From NCBI RefSeq assembly GCF_954871325.1, contig NC_088775.1:13865561-13929560 (forward strand): a stretch of DNA of 64,000 nucleotides. The letters are read 5' to 3'. Below the pieces are notes generated by a model, which ran no database searches, was not told the origin of the DNA, and was given only the letters and a program-made list of their open reading frames with translations. Position numbers and translations under genes: made by a program. Numbering within the stretch: position 1 is the first letter of the stretch; the number at the start of each line of letters is the position of its first letter. The DNA is from Gordionus sp. m RMFG-2023 (Eukaryota; Nematomorpha; Gordioida; Chordodea; Parachordodidae). This document shows, piece by piece, positions 41,001-45,419 of the stretch.

Positions 41001-44000
41001 CAGAGTTTGTAGTGTCCTACTATAGCTAATAGCACGCTCCTTTTTTGAAAGTAGACTCAGCTACTTTTTATAAATAAATGTAACTATAAACATGAAAATT
41101 TAAATATAATTTATTATTTAATTTTGAAATTTATATTTTTAATTTGTATTATAAACCTAAATCATCTGGTGTAAATTATTGCGTTGTGCCTTATTCTATT
41201 CTTTGGCAAATCACTTATTCACATTATTGAGTTTAAACAAATAACTTTATGGACTTTACTAATTACAAAAAAATCCAAATTAAACTTATTTTTTTTAAAT
41301 TTTATTTTAAAAAATTTTCAGAAAAGCAAAAGAAAAAAAATACAAGAATTTTTTACAAAAATTCTTTCAAAATATAAAAAAAACCTGACTCATTCTGAGT
41401 CTTATATTTTAACTTCACATCAAAGCGTCTGAGTTGCAAACCAAATTGATACACGTAATAAAAATACAATGAATTTACAAATAATCAAAATATATACCAA
41501 TACAATAATAATTTAAAAAAACGCCCATTACGACATCTCCACCCTTCCCCACTCCAAAGTTCCTCATTAGAGGGGTAAGGGTCTTTACTCTCTGATCCCT
41601 ATGTTCTGAACAACTCATCCAATTCTTGTGCGGCTACCCCCAACTCCAAAAACTCTTCATGAGTAAAGCTTGCCATCCCGGAACTTCTAAGATCAAAGGA
41701 GCCTCTGTCGCGATGTTGCCGGCATCCCCAACGTTTCTGGTCTTCTCGGCGTCGGCTATACTTCCACAATTGCTTCCCCCCTTTCCATATTTATTTGCCT
41801 CCTCCGAGGCACATTCATCTGCGGCAATCCCTTCTCACATGTTCCTCCACGCTGCACTGGAAACATTGCACCTTGTTTGTCTCCCATCTCGTCGGCGGCA
41901 TCAACCTCCTGGCTCTGGGGCTCTGTAATGTAAAATGTGCCCAAAAATTATATGTTTCAAAATCTTCAAGTTCCAATTTAAAACGACATTTGATTCTAAT
42001 ATTAATTATTTAATATAATATAATATAATATAACTAAATAAAATCATTAAATTTGAAGAAAAAATGCATTTGGGTTACTTGACGCCAACAAAAATTAAAA
42101 AAAAAATTAGTTGCCTAAAATATGATCAAACATTGATAGACGAAGTATTAAATGGGATGAATAAAAAGTATTAATCCTATCGATATCAAATTAATAATAC
42201 ATATATTTTATTTTTTTTTAAGATCTGAACATATATATTAAGATCAATAAGTTCTTTCTCCAATTATACATCCAGTATTCAGGCTTTAATGGCCATGGAT
42301 ATAACTTCCACAGAACGAACCTATAAAAAATAAACTTATGGCGTTATTGAAAAAATGCATTGAGAAAACCCTAGAAATGATAATGCAAGAACTACTAATT
42401 TCGAGATATGGCGAAGAAGTAGAGGATGGATTGGATGAGGATAACTTAGCTCAATTTTTTGAAGCAAAGGACAAAACAATAAATGTTTTTAATAAATTCC
42501 CCACGTTAAAAGAGTTGTTTATTAAGTATAATATCGCAATCCCCTGATCTGCCCCTGTAGAGCGTGTTTTTAGTATAGCTAATACCGTAGTAACTGCCAA
42601 GCTTTCCTGTCTATCAGATGAAAATTTTTAAAACAATTGATAAGAAAAATTTTTTATAAATAAAAATGTCTTTTTATTCGCTATATTATATTGTATTTAT
42701 AATTATATCATCAAGATAAAACTATATTATTATTAACCTGGCTAATATATTGTGTTAAAAAATATAAGACATATACTTATATGAAATTAAATTTTAAAAA
42801 AAATTTATCGAACGAACGTGAACGCGTTCCTTTTTTTGAAAGTGAACGTGAACGCGTTCGATAAATGTCAATGAACGTTGGACGCGATCGATTTTTTTAG
42901 AAATGTTTACAGCAATATTTCAGTATATATATATGCAATTATTACTAAAATATATATCACTAGTTCCTATATTAAAACACAATATATTATAGTTAATAGA
43001 AATGCATTCATTTTAAAATGGAAACTTGAAGGTATAATATATGGCGACGAGTTTTTAAAAAAATCTTCTAATTTAAAATTAAAAATTCTTTGGACTAAAG
43101 TAAAAATAATATTAAAAATACTCCAGAATAAGGAGACAAAAAAAACGTTTTTTTTAAAAATTATATTATATTCGTGGAATATTCTGAAATCAATATAATA
43201 CTCATATTTCATATTTAGAGAATGTGCTTATTGTGTTTTTAAAAATAAGACATAATATTTAACTTTTATTTTACTGATTAAAAAAACAAAATTTATTTAA
43301 TTTATTATTTTTTTAAATTTATATTTCTTATCGCCTTATAGGGAACAATAATAATACAACTAATCAAGTTGGAACCTCGATTGATAATCCTGTTAATACT
43401 ACAATCATCACTTCCACTTCCGAAAGTAATAACAATCACGCTTATTTAATTGAAAATATATAAATAAATATTTTGTTAGTTTTTTTAAGTAAATTTAATA
43501 TACCAAATGTTTATTTGATCGCTTACTCAATATTTATCTGTTTAACTCGTTAATCTAAAAATCATATAATCTTTTCCCAAGATTTGCAGTAGTATTTCAT
43601 TTTCAAAAAGAAAATTTTTTTTTCATTCCTAAATAAATTAAAGACCTTACAACCACTATCAACTCATTAAACCAAAATGATTCTTCCACTACTACAAGCA
43701 GAACCCCTAGAACTAGGAATTCTACCAATACCTCCACAAGCACCGCATCAAATAGAGGAAACAGACGGAGGAGAAGGGGCGACAGTGGTACCATTATAAT
43801 TGCGACTACGGCCGACCTTATCCCTTCTTCTGGCAATTATTTTTTTTTTGAAATTTTTTATAAAATAAGTATTCTCACATTTTTTTATTGTAAGATTTAG
43901 AACTATGTTTGGAGATTGGTTGGACATTTTATTTCGCTCATGGGTTTCTAATTAATTTTTAAACGAGTTCCTTTATTATTTTTTATCATAAATATTTCAT

Positions 44001-44197
44001 ATCCTTTTATACAATTGAAAACAGCGAATAGAAACACAACATCCAGTCAAGCCCGACGAAGATCTAACAGGCTACTGAATTGTAACAACAGCAGGTACGG
44101 TAGGCGTACGCCAAGGCGTAACGAAAATTCGTCCGTATACTTTAACGAGTACGAAGTGGTAGAGGAAGGAAACGAAGATGAAGAAGACGAAAGTTGA
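1767..44197 (+). CDS. DCAF1: DCAF1 (VprBP) homologue, 25 visible exons; 5' part upstream of window
   Basis: DCAF1 is the substrate receptor that docks targets on DDB1-CUL4-RBX1 ubiquitin ligases, mainly in the nucleus. Domains seen in order: ARM-like helical repeats (exons 1-10, with PSMAATGVSLCLYYLAY and KLPLFNNGQFQQLMKEPILQ), LisH (exon 11), a low-complexity linker (exon 12), the near-invariant EYLREQHSHCQNPM..CPPFSL..PHQCP block (exon 13), WD40 region (exons 14-19) and a Ser/acidic tail with an Arg-rich patch (exons 20-25). All adjoining exon phases agree with the splice sites chosen, and the coding sum is 4,989 nt, divisible by three. Human DCAF1 has 1,507 residues; this protein is longer because of the linker and tail. 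The start codon lies outside the window. Family assignment is very secure; a few junctions (exons 2-3, 7, 24) are less so. Confidence 0.93.
2220..2260 (+). CDS. DCAF1: DCAF1 exon 2 (41 nt micro-exon)
   Basis: Reads ICQLPYAVLEKLI, matching the VCMHPHNVLSDVV stretch that follows AMER in human DCAF1. Acceptor aatatag, donor GTAAAT, ends in phase 2. Confidence 0.72.
2261..3230. other. DCAF1 intron 2, no recognised feature
   Basis: Nearly 1 kb of AT-rich sequence with a short G-run (about 2790-2800). About 15 residues present here in human DCAF1 (around NYTLWLMECSH) were not found, so a further short exon could be hidden. Confidence 0.5.
3231..3327 (+). CDS. DCAF1: DCAF1 exon 3
   Basis: Reads THAVLFFSVSFPFKIILDIF then CQDGLRKLYNN, matching human CHATMFFSICFSFRAVLELF and DGLRRLVNL. 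Acceptor ctggtag joins phase 2 from exon 2; donor AAC|GTAAAT, phase 0. Confidence 0.8.
3493..3825 (+). CDS. DCAF1: DCAF1 exon 4
   Basis: Reads LSTLDIFDDDNNAFVSDDDV then MALKRYLEAQLIL, matching human ISTLEILNLEDQGALLSDDE and CMALRKYFEAHL. The second half (about 70 residues) is polar and not conserved. Donor AAA|GTAAAT opens the 16-kb intron holding the LTR element nest. Confidence 0.88.
3891..3943. repeat. Left end of a MITE split by the LTR element
   Basis: Starts CATAGACCTGCAG, the mirror of CTGCAGGTCTCTG at the other end (19616-19628), and ends at the GCCTG duplicated by the LTR element insertion. Flanks ATTAATAT (3883-3890) and ATTAGGAT (19629-19636) look like a worn 8-bp target duplication, so this is an old hAT-type MITE that the LTR element later entered. 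Confidence 0.65.
3944..4229 (-). repeat. LTR (3' LTR of the minus-strand element)
   Basis: 286 bp, TGTGGTGATCTC to ATCACAACA, nearly identical to 19014-19307. Preceded by GCCTG. Confidence 0.93.
4321..5367. repeat. Inverted repeat inside the LTR element, flanking a gag-like CCHC segment
   Basis: Arms 4321-4700 and 4985-5367 are inverted copies with few differences, separated by about 285 bp. The spacer and right arm carry, on the plus strand (opposite to the element), a gag-like stretch with a CCHC knuckle CFNCGGGGHKAREC (about 4970-5010). The region lies between integrase and the 3' LTR. It looks like an internal inverted duplication, perhaps from template switching during reverse transcription. 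Treated as a fossil. Confidence 0.8.
5368..6136. other. AT-rich tail of the LTR element
   Basis: T-rich and C-poor sequence between the inverted repeat and the integrase region. No coding signal seen. Confidence 0.5.
7064..7665. repeat. Left TIR of the 7.2-kb transposon
   Basis: Inverse of 13668-14287. Matching blocks include the start CGGCCGACCCC, the AGCAAAGAAAGGTTAGTGTA block and the GGGGCTTTCATTCAA block near 7640-7655. Confidence 0.85.
8109..9195 (-). CDS. Transposase-like protein of unassigned family, frameshifted
   Basis: Two overlapping minus-strand reading frames, 9195-8632 and 8744-8109, form one gene broken by a frameshift near 8740. The first part has GGSGTHNVCVCSYHQNFKL; the second has YFSDGSAAQYKNRKNF, AEWYFSATAHGKSVCDGIGG and TVKRLAARASLQRP. 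From memory these match a multicopy family of uncharacterised proteins in Hydra and some arthropods. The DGSAAQYKN and HGKSVCDG motifs resemble DDE-type transposase catalytic blocks, but I cannot place the acidic triad. Being the only long gene of its type between long TIRs, it is the best candidate for the element's own transposase. About 360 residues are readable; function is inferred. Confidence 0.65.
9276..10140. repeat. Decayed hAT-type non-autonomous copy
   Basis: Begins near CAGGTGTACCGATTAG and contains GATATCGGCCAAATAACCGA, echoing the terminal motifs (GGGCTGTACCGATATT) of the hAT elements at 24700-27418 and 35821-36472. A matching right end near CCGATTTTAGAAAATCCGAT (about 10090-10115) is weak. 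It contains the 22-bp minisatellite. Confidence 0.4.
9817..9953. repeat. Minisatellite, 22-bp unit x 6
   Basis: Six head-to-tail copies of ATAAGAATAATTAGAATTT plus ATT, starting at 9821, 9843, 9865, 9887, 9909 and 9931, with essentially no differences. No spacers, so not CRISPR-like. Confidence 0.95.
10590..13560 (-). mobile_element. Non-LTR retrotransposon with restriction-like endonuclease (R2/Utopia-like group), decayed
   Basis: Minus strand, less AT-rich than its surroundings. From 5' to 3' on that strand: a possible zinc-finger stretch CPSCLKAIHL (about 13400), reverse transcriptase over about 12900-11665 with AHGLDGIRP, IGSTYRRLGAKLIASRI, YQLGVGIPGGCEAAVH and the catalytic block AWYNDDGILSGP. 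Then comes a CCHC knuckle CSRCN..H..HC (about 11160-11100) followed by RFIRHKQCN, and last an endonuclease-like stretch RSDGKRPDGI..PW..LVWDYSCID (about 11010-10890). RT followed by CCHC and RPD..D is the layout of RLE-type LINEs. The frame is broken in several places; the second D of the polymerase motif is kept but the residue before it is N. Clade is uncertain. Confidence 0.65.
13668..14287. repeat. Right TIR of the 7.2-kb transposon
   Basis: Inverse of 7064-7665, ending GGGGTCGGCCGAA, directly followed by the end of the RNase H part of the LTR element. Confidence 0.85.
17571..18369. mobile_element. hAT-type MITE, 799 bp, TSD AAAATTAC, inside the LTR element
   Basis: Ends CAGGGTTG (17571) and CAACCCTG (ending 18369), flanked by a perfect 8-bp duplication AAAATTAC (17563-17570 and 18370-18377). 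Both subterminal regions are packed with GGTCAATTGACC, TTTGACCGGTCAAAT and related palindromes, probable transposase-binding repeats. A short plus-strand frame (17702-17971, 89 codons) may be the leftover of a transposase N-terminus; I do not recognise it. It sits in the upstream part of the LTR element's gag. Confidence 0.9.
19014..19307 (-). repeat. LTR (5' LTR of the minus-strand element)
   Basis: 294 bp, TGTGGTGATCTC to ATCACAACA, partner of 3944-4229, followed by GCCTG. Confidence 0.93.
19313..19628. repeat. Right part of the split MITE
   Basis: Continuation of 3891-3943 after the GCCTG duplication. Contains GGCCTGGCCCAG, CAGGCCCGAG and similar blocks of the GGCC-rich MITE family, and ends CTGCAGGTCTCTG. 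Confidence 0.65.
19856..20022 (+). CDS. DCAF1: DCAF1 exon 5
   Basis: Reads PLKLTPEVIVSAIKIISETY then LLKLGVIPLLLKLI, matching human YTHEQIVEMMEFLIEYGPAQ and SCVQLLLQLI. Acceptor tatacag; donor GGCAG|GTACAA, phase 2. Confidence 0.88.
20102..20343. mobile_element. GGCC-rich hAT MITE, 242 bp, TSD AAAGCACC
   Basis: TIR CAGAGACCTACA at 20102 and TGTAGGTCTCTG ending 20343, with a perfect 8-bp duplication AAAGCACC (20094-20101 and 20344-20351). The interior alternates GGCC/GGGCC blocks with poly-A/T. Same family as the split MITE at 3891/19628; it lies in DCAF1 intron 5. Confidence 0.9.
20431..20588 (+). CDS. DCAF1: DCAF1 exon 6
   Basis: Reads SEIVRNALDILKYATLLNPI then TQSQL, matching human DTVRFALDVLAILTVVPKIQ. 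Acceptor attatag, donor CTG|GTAAAC, phase 1. Confidence 0.87.
21155..21318 (+). CDS. DCAF1: DCAF1 exon 7
   Basis: Reads ISVLLACAEACFVNDSEVQK then SALNVIGNCLDAK, matching human GISIILGVAEGEFFIHDAEI and QKSALQIIINCV. To stay in phase with exon 8 the donor must be AAG|GTTTTC rather than ATGG|GTAAAG. Confidence 0.85.
21319..22299. other. DCAF1 intron 7, no recognised feature
   Basis: AT-rich, with a run of 13 G (about 21365-21377). No transposon ends recognised. Confidence 0.5.
22300..22392 (+). CDS. DCAF1: DCAF1 exon 8
   Basis: Reads SFVSHKRRSIKSAEDVFNKI then WRCIRNNNGLM, matching human LAKMWNVVQSNNGIK. Acceptor ctatag, donor ATG|GTTTGA, phase 0. Confidence 0.85.
22541..22612 (+). CDS. DCAF1: DCAF1 exon 9 (72 nt)
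   Basis: Reads VLLNLLTIRTPITDADEIRY then LACK, almost identical to human VLLSLLSIKMPITDADQIRA. Acceptor aaaaaag, donor AAA|GTTTAA, phase 0. Confidence 0.9.
22858..23036 (+). CDS. DCAF1: DCAF1 exon 10
   Basis: Starts ALCGLLKSDTVLQIMSKLPL and continues NNGQFQQLMKEPILQD, matching human ALVGLSRSSTVRQIISKLPL and QIQQLMKEPVLQD. To join exon 11 in frame the donor is CAAAA|GTATAT, phase 2. A 10-base C-run precedes the acceptor. Confidence 0.92.
23391..23587 (+). CDS. DCAF1: DCAF1 exon 11 (LisH motif)
   Basis: Contains MYRANVVAQTKIRFSKKELL followed by HLIYNYLMEQGFKSASSALF, the LisH dimerisation helix pair, matching human ARLQKADVVAQSRISFPEKE. Ends GAATCCT|GTAAAA, phase 1. Confidence 0.92.
23756..24680 (+). 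CDS. DCAF1: DCAF1 exon 12 (925 nt low-complexity linker)
   Basis: Opens NDDIYTYSGNSINSTLTLLN then TPIANS (human TPRIANG) and ends SVFYQQSPALR (human AYSQSPAIKK). About 270 residues between are Ser/Asn/Lys-rich with basic clusters (IKCKSKCKNKKNSS, SPTKKLKM) and probably disordered. Human DCAF1 has a shorter Pro/Ala-rich linker here. Donor CTCAG|GTTTTT. Confidence 0.88.
24700..27418 (-). mobile_element. hAT transposon, decayed, in DCAF1 intron 12
   Basis: Ends TAAGGCTGAGCCGATCC (24700) and the inverse of TAGGGCTGTACCGATATT (ending 27418). Flanks TTTATTTT and TTTATTTA form a 7-of-8 target duplication. On the minus strand about 25700-25590 reads STPCERLFSVGAHMVTKYRI, the hAT dimerisation signature; further transposase remnants lie down to about 24980. 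It starts only about 20 nt after the exon 12 donor. A second MITE is nested at 25764-26028. Confidence 0.85.
25764..26028. mobile_element. GGCC-rich MITE, 265 bp, TSD CTTTAATC, nested in hAT
   Basis: TIR TAGTGATCTAC (25764) and GCAGATCTCTA (ending 26028), with perfect 8-bp duplication CTTTAATC (25756-25763 and 26029-26036). Interior shares long blocks with 27937-28388, such as ACTCAAAATAAAAGACATAT. Confidence 0.92.
27547..27754 (+). CDS. DCAF1: DCAF1 exon 13 (invariant linker block)
   Basis: Joins exon 12 as LRKLHNIQKLSE and contains IVTEYLREQHSHCQNPMAIC and PPFSLLLPHQCP, one of the most conserved DCAF1 stretches (human EYLREQHARCKNPVATCPPF). Acceptor ctacaag, donor CCA|GTTTTT, phase 0. Confidence 0.92.
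27842..28470. mobile_element. Hairpin MITE (TAGTGTTG family), split by another MITE
   Basis: Left end TAGTGTTGTTAAAGGGC at 27841, right end GCCGGCTGTTTAACAACACT (28420-28439), repeated as a 31-bp tandem copy (28442-28471). The GGCC-rich MITE 27937-28388 interrupts it. Confidence 0.8.
27937..28388. mobile_element. GGCC-rich MITE, about 452 bp, nested in the hairpin MITE
   Basis: Starts TAGTGATCTGCATCGGGCC and ends GGGCCTAATTTTGCAGAAGC plus TTA. The interior has repeated AGCCCGGCCC, GGCCCGAA and CGGGCCGGGCC blocks between A/T runs. A longer relative of 25764-26028. Target duplication not clear. Confidence 0.8.
28817..29030. mobile_element. Hairpin MITE (TAGTGTTG family), 214 bp
   Basis: AGTGTTGTTAAACGACC at 28817 and GGTCATTTAACAAGACT ending 29029. 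Inner blocks ATTAAGATTTCAGCC and GCTAAAATCTTAAT are also inverted, so nearly the whole element can fold into one hairpin. T-rich flanks give a plausible 8-bp duplication. Confidence 0.85.
29270..29401 (+). CDS. DCAF1: DCAF1 exon 14 (start of WD40 region)
   Basis: Reads TYPLYGGLDGKLLNKKFVYG then RDAEDDSLFTCCTFQK, matching human FPKYGGVDGGCFDRHLIFSR and DESGFTCCAFS. Acceptor aaattag, donor AAA|GTTTAT, phase 0. Confidence 0.9.
29986..30200 (+). CDS. DCAF1: DCAF1 exon 15
   Basis: Reads NTLFIGTETGDLKCYNLDTG, matching human [20 protein letters not shown], then an acidic insert NSDSDPDPGDP. Acceptor aaaacag, donor CCAA|GTAATG, phase 2. Confidence 0.88.
30201..31200. other. Part of DCAF1 intron 15, no recognised feature
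   Basis: AT-rich sequence. No transposon termini or conserved frames seen. Confidence 0.4.
31318..31785. mobile_element. Right part of a hAT-type element carrying a hairpin MITE
   Basis: Hairpin MITE 31317-31523 (TAGTGTTGTTAAAAAGC to GCCGTTTAGCAATACTA) is followed by sequence ending AATATCGGTGCCTATCC and CATAACCCTG, a hAT-type terminus. Flanks GGTGAATG and GCTGAATG are a 7-of-8 duplication of the MITE. The arrangement matches 36005-36472 base for base over long blocks. The left part of the host element is not identified. Confidence 0.75.
31964..32189 (+). CDS. DCAF1: DCAF1 exon 16
   Basis: Reads NHGGQVVLTHTYRSWQHTSY then LEYPVFNNMGSKPYRILGTD, matching the [20 protein letters not shown] to VIGTKGD part of human DCAF1. 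Acceptor ataacag, donor TTG|GTGGGT, phase 0. Confidence 0.85.
32925..33158 (+). CDS. DCAF1: DCAF1 exon 17 (WD40, altered WDxR motif)
   Basis: Starts LYDIETGLKLTTF and includes RILSDGILWDAETGHWIHKF then NISGLFHPNGYEVVINSEI, matching human [20 protein letters not shown] and NISGVFHPNGLEVIINTEI. The first DDB1-binding WDxR motif of human (WDVR) is WDAE here. Donor ATT|GTGAGT, phase 0. Confidence 0.93.
33300..33390. repeat. Short tandem duplication in intron 17
   Basis: The block ATGGC.CCTCTCTACCCAAA followed by CCTCTTTCA occurs twice in a row (about 33318 and 33353), in a C/T-rich part of the intron. Confidence 0.7.
34204..34297 (+). CDS. DCAF1: DCAF1 exon 18 (WDLR motif)
   Basis: Begins exactly at WDLRTYKLLKTIPSLDQCRL, matching human [20 protein letters not shown]. 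Donor GGAA|GTAATG gives phase 1, which makes the junction with exon 19 read YGMRYLDIMDED (human YGAMLQADDED). Confidence 0.92.
34540..34615. repeat. Partial copy of the 61.4-kb MITE
   Basis: Contains CTCAATTTTAAATCATTTA after an ATATCGTATTAGGAT block, resembling the left end of 61402-61800. No right end found. Confidence 0.45.
34672..34858. mobile_element. Hairpin MITE, about 187 bp
   Basis: Inverted arms: left has TTACTAGATTGG and CATAGGAGTCAG, right has CTGACTCCTATATAGG and CCAATCTAGTAG, separated by about 55 bp. A different family from TAGTGTTG. Confidence 0.8.
35222..35424. mobile_element. Hairpin MITE (TAGTGTTG family), about 203 bp
   Basis: TAGTGTTGTTAAACGGC at the left, GAGCCGTTTAACAATGAT at the right. 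Inner blocks match the copies at 27.8, 28.8 and 31.3 kb. Confidence 0.85.
35821..36472. mobile_element. hAT-type non-autonomous element with nested hairpin MITE
   Basis: Left end TAGTATATGCCGATCC, right end GATATTTAATATCAGCACAG then CCCTA, similar to the ends of 24700-27418. A worn TAGTGTTG MITE (about 36017-36227) sits in the middle at the same place, and with the same flank GTGAATG, as in 31318-31785. Target duplication of the outer element is unclear. Confidence 0.75.
36585..36813 (+). CDS. DCAF1: DCAF1 exon 19
   Basis: Reads RYLDIMDEDRLNSD then SARYDTSIKIL-like (SASRYDTSIKIL) and IATVDIRRLMYDMCPESSDR, matching human [20 protein letters not shown]. Acceptor aaatag, donor TTGG|GTAAGA, phase 2. 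Confidence 0.9.
36977..37178 (+). CDS. DCAF1: DCAF1 exon 20
   Basis: An Asn/Gly/Thr-rich stretch leads to DRRVCRIYEIGRSKDPLLRE, matching human DTVCRLYEVGRQRLAEDEDE. Acceptor gtaaag, donor GAG|GTTCTA, phase 0. Confidence 0.88.
37662..38877 (+). mobile_element. hAT transposon remnant, 1.2 kb, in DCAF1 intron 20
   Basis: Left end TAGAGGTTGTGTGCC and right end GGCCCACGCCCACTTCTA are imperfect TIRs; flanks ATTGAAAT and ATGGAAAT are a 7-of-8 duplication. Subterminal ATTACGCGTGAC repeats are visible. Near 38525-38600 the plus strand gives an ASSERLFSITNRLLK-like hAT dimerisation block; many stops make it a fossil fragment. Confidence 0.8.
38962..39076 (+). CDS. DCAF1: DCAF1 exon 21 (acidic)
   Basis: Reads VEEEETEAEPDIES, SSEEDEYGDFTMTEL and SDSDSG, corresponding to the start of the acidic tail of DCAF1. 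Acceptor ttaaag, donor TCTG|GTAAAT, phase 1. Confidence 0.82.
39077..39612. other. DCAF1 intron 21, nothing recognised
   Basis: AT-rich, no repeats or frames of note. Confidence 0.5.
39613..39852 (+). CDS. DCAF1: DCAF1 exon 22 (Ser-rich and Arg-rich)
   Basis: A Ser-rich start (STDSSSSSSSHIPTVDSSS) is followed by the basic patch SSRRRRTRLRRRERRPRS, encoded by an unusually GC-rich stretch for this region. The patch could be a nuclear localisation signal or nucleic-acid contact; human DCAF1 has no such patch in its acidic tail. Donor CAGG|GTTCAA, phase 1, fits exon 23. Confidence 0.78.
39853..41020. other. Part of DCAF1 intron 22, no clear feature
   Basis: AT-rich. The block ACACGCTCCCTTTTTTTAAAG at about 40340 resembles GCACGCTCCTTTTTTGAAAG at 41031 and the hAT subterminal block at 42825, so it may be a transposon edge. 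Confidence 0.4.
41020..42900 (+). mobile_element. hAT transposon remnant, in DCAF1 intron 22
   Basis: A 70-codon frame (42338-42547) ends FPTLKELFIKYNIAIP, followed after one stop by SAPVERVFSIANTVVTAKLS and CLSDENF, the hAT dimerisation block. The right edge has inverted AACGTGAACGCGTTC repeats (42815-42890). A related block GCACGCTCCTTTTTTGAAAG at 41031 may mark the left edge. A gag fragment is nested at about 41520-41960. Confidence 0.7.
41520..41960 (-). mobile_element. LTR-retroelement gag fragment (CCHC), broken
   Basis: A relatively GC-rich minus-strand fragment with one CCHC knuckle CFQCSVEEHVRRDC near 41870-41830. A fossil piece of an LTR-type element, without LTRs or other parts seen. 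Family not assignable. Confidence 0.5.
43342..43425 (+). CDS. DCAF1: DCAF1 exon 23
   Basis: Asn/Thr-rich: NNNNTTNQVGTSIDNPVN. Acceptor cttatag joins phase 1 from exon 22; donor CGAAA|GTAATA keeps phase 1 into exon 24. Not conserved; supported by frame continuity. Confidence 0.65.
43644..43787 (+). CDS. DCAF1: DCAF1 exon 24
   Basis: Reads LTTTINSLNQNDSSTTTSRT and NRGNRRRRRGDS, Ser/Thr-rich with a second Arg cluster. The donor is either CAGTG|GTACCA (43787) or a later GC donor near 43832; both give phase 1. Confidence 0.65.
44025..44197 (+). CDS. DCAF1: DCAF1 exon 25 (C-terminus)
   Basis: Reads NRNTTSSQARRRSNRLLNCN and ends FNEYEVVEEGNEDEEDES then TGA (44195-44197). The acidic end fits the DCAF1 tail, which in vertebrates binds partners such as Merlin. 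Acceptor aaaacag. Confidence 0.78.
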
Positions 44198-45419
44198 AGG
44201 ATATATAGAGAGAAGAAAAAATAGTTCATGTTCAAAAATTTATAAATTTGAATGAGATTATTGATTTTTTTTTGTAACACGTTAGAAGATAAGGAAATCT
44301 AATTGTGCCCAAGTTTTTTTTAATCCTTTTGAAATTCTCAATTTATCTAATCTTACATTTAAGTTATTATTTAAGGCGAAATAACCTTATTTCAAACTTA
44401 TTTTGATTTGAAGTGAGTCGTAGCTCTTCAAATTTATAACTTTAGTGTTTTTATTCCAGTTCTATATCTAATCTAATTTTATTATTTTATGGACAAAAAA
44501 ATATGACTAGTCAAATAACCAAAATATGATTTTTTTCTGAAAAAAAAAATTTTGACGATAAATGTGTAGATAATCATTTTGTATAAAATATCTAAAAATA
44601 ATTAAATCCGCTAACACAACACCATGCATTTTTTTGATTATTCTTGTTCGATTATAAATGATGGTTTACAATTTTGATTCTTGAATAATTAGACTAATGT
44701 TATAGGTCAAATTAATCCTTAAAAATTCGTAATATGTAAATTTAATTTATTATTTTTGGATATTCGATTCAACTGGACCCAGAATAAATGTAATGTATAA
44801 TTGATTAATATTTGATATGTATAAAGTGCCTACTAATAGCGTTACCTTATCTTTTATTTTTACAAAAAATCAGGTAGTTTACTATTTGAAAAGTAACGAT
44901 TTACCTTTTATGTTGTATATTTTAGTATTATTTTTTGTGTATGTCTAATATTTATTTAAAAAGCAATCGAGTTTTTAAAGCGAAATAAACGTATATCTTA
45001 ATTCATTCCATTCTCAGCTGTGCTTTTAATTTTATTAGTCTATTGTGGGATAATATTTTGTGAGTTATCCACATCATTACCTTAAAGGCTAAATGAATAA
45101 AAGAACAGCACTTAATTTTTTTAAATAAAATAATAAACTATGGAAAATTAGTGCCAATTCCAAGATAAGAAAAAAACGTTTTTTTGTAATAAAGATATTT
45201 CTACGACTAAAATGATGAACTACCAAAATCCCTTTAGAGAAAAGAACTTTAACAATTTCCAAATATTAAATAAATCCTGTTTAATCGATGAAATAAAAAG
45301 AAAACATTTTAAAAAATTTCCATATGATAACAATTGCGGCTCCTTAAAAAAAATCATGCCTTACTAATCATTACTAATTTTCAAAAGTATTAAATCCAAT
45401 AATAAAATATTATTACCAA
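44198..45419. other. 3' flank of DCAF1, no gene seen
   Basis: AT-rich. An AATAAA at 44984-44989 is a possible but distant poly(A) signal. No repeats recognised. Confidence 0.45.

Noticed and set aside
41626-41928. A plus-strand Ser/Pro-rich frame of 100 codons
   Set aside because: It is the opposite strand of a gag-type CCHC fragment and has no recognisable features.
43603-43836. A minus-strand Val/Leu-rich frame resembling a membrane protein
   Set aside because: It is the reverse of DCAF1 exon 24, whose plus-strand frame fits the splice phases.
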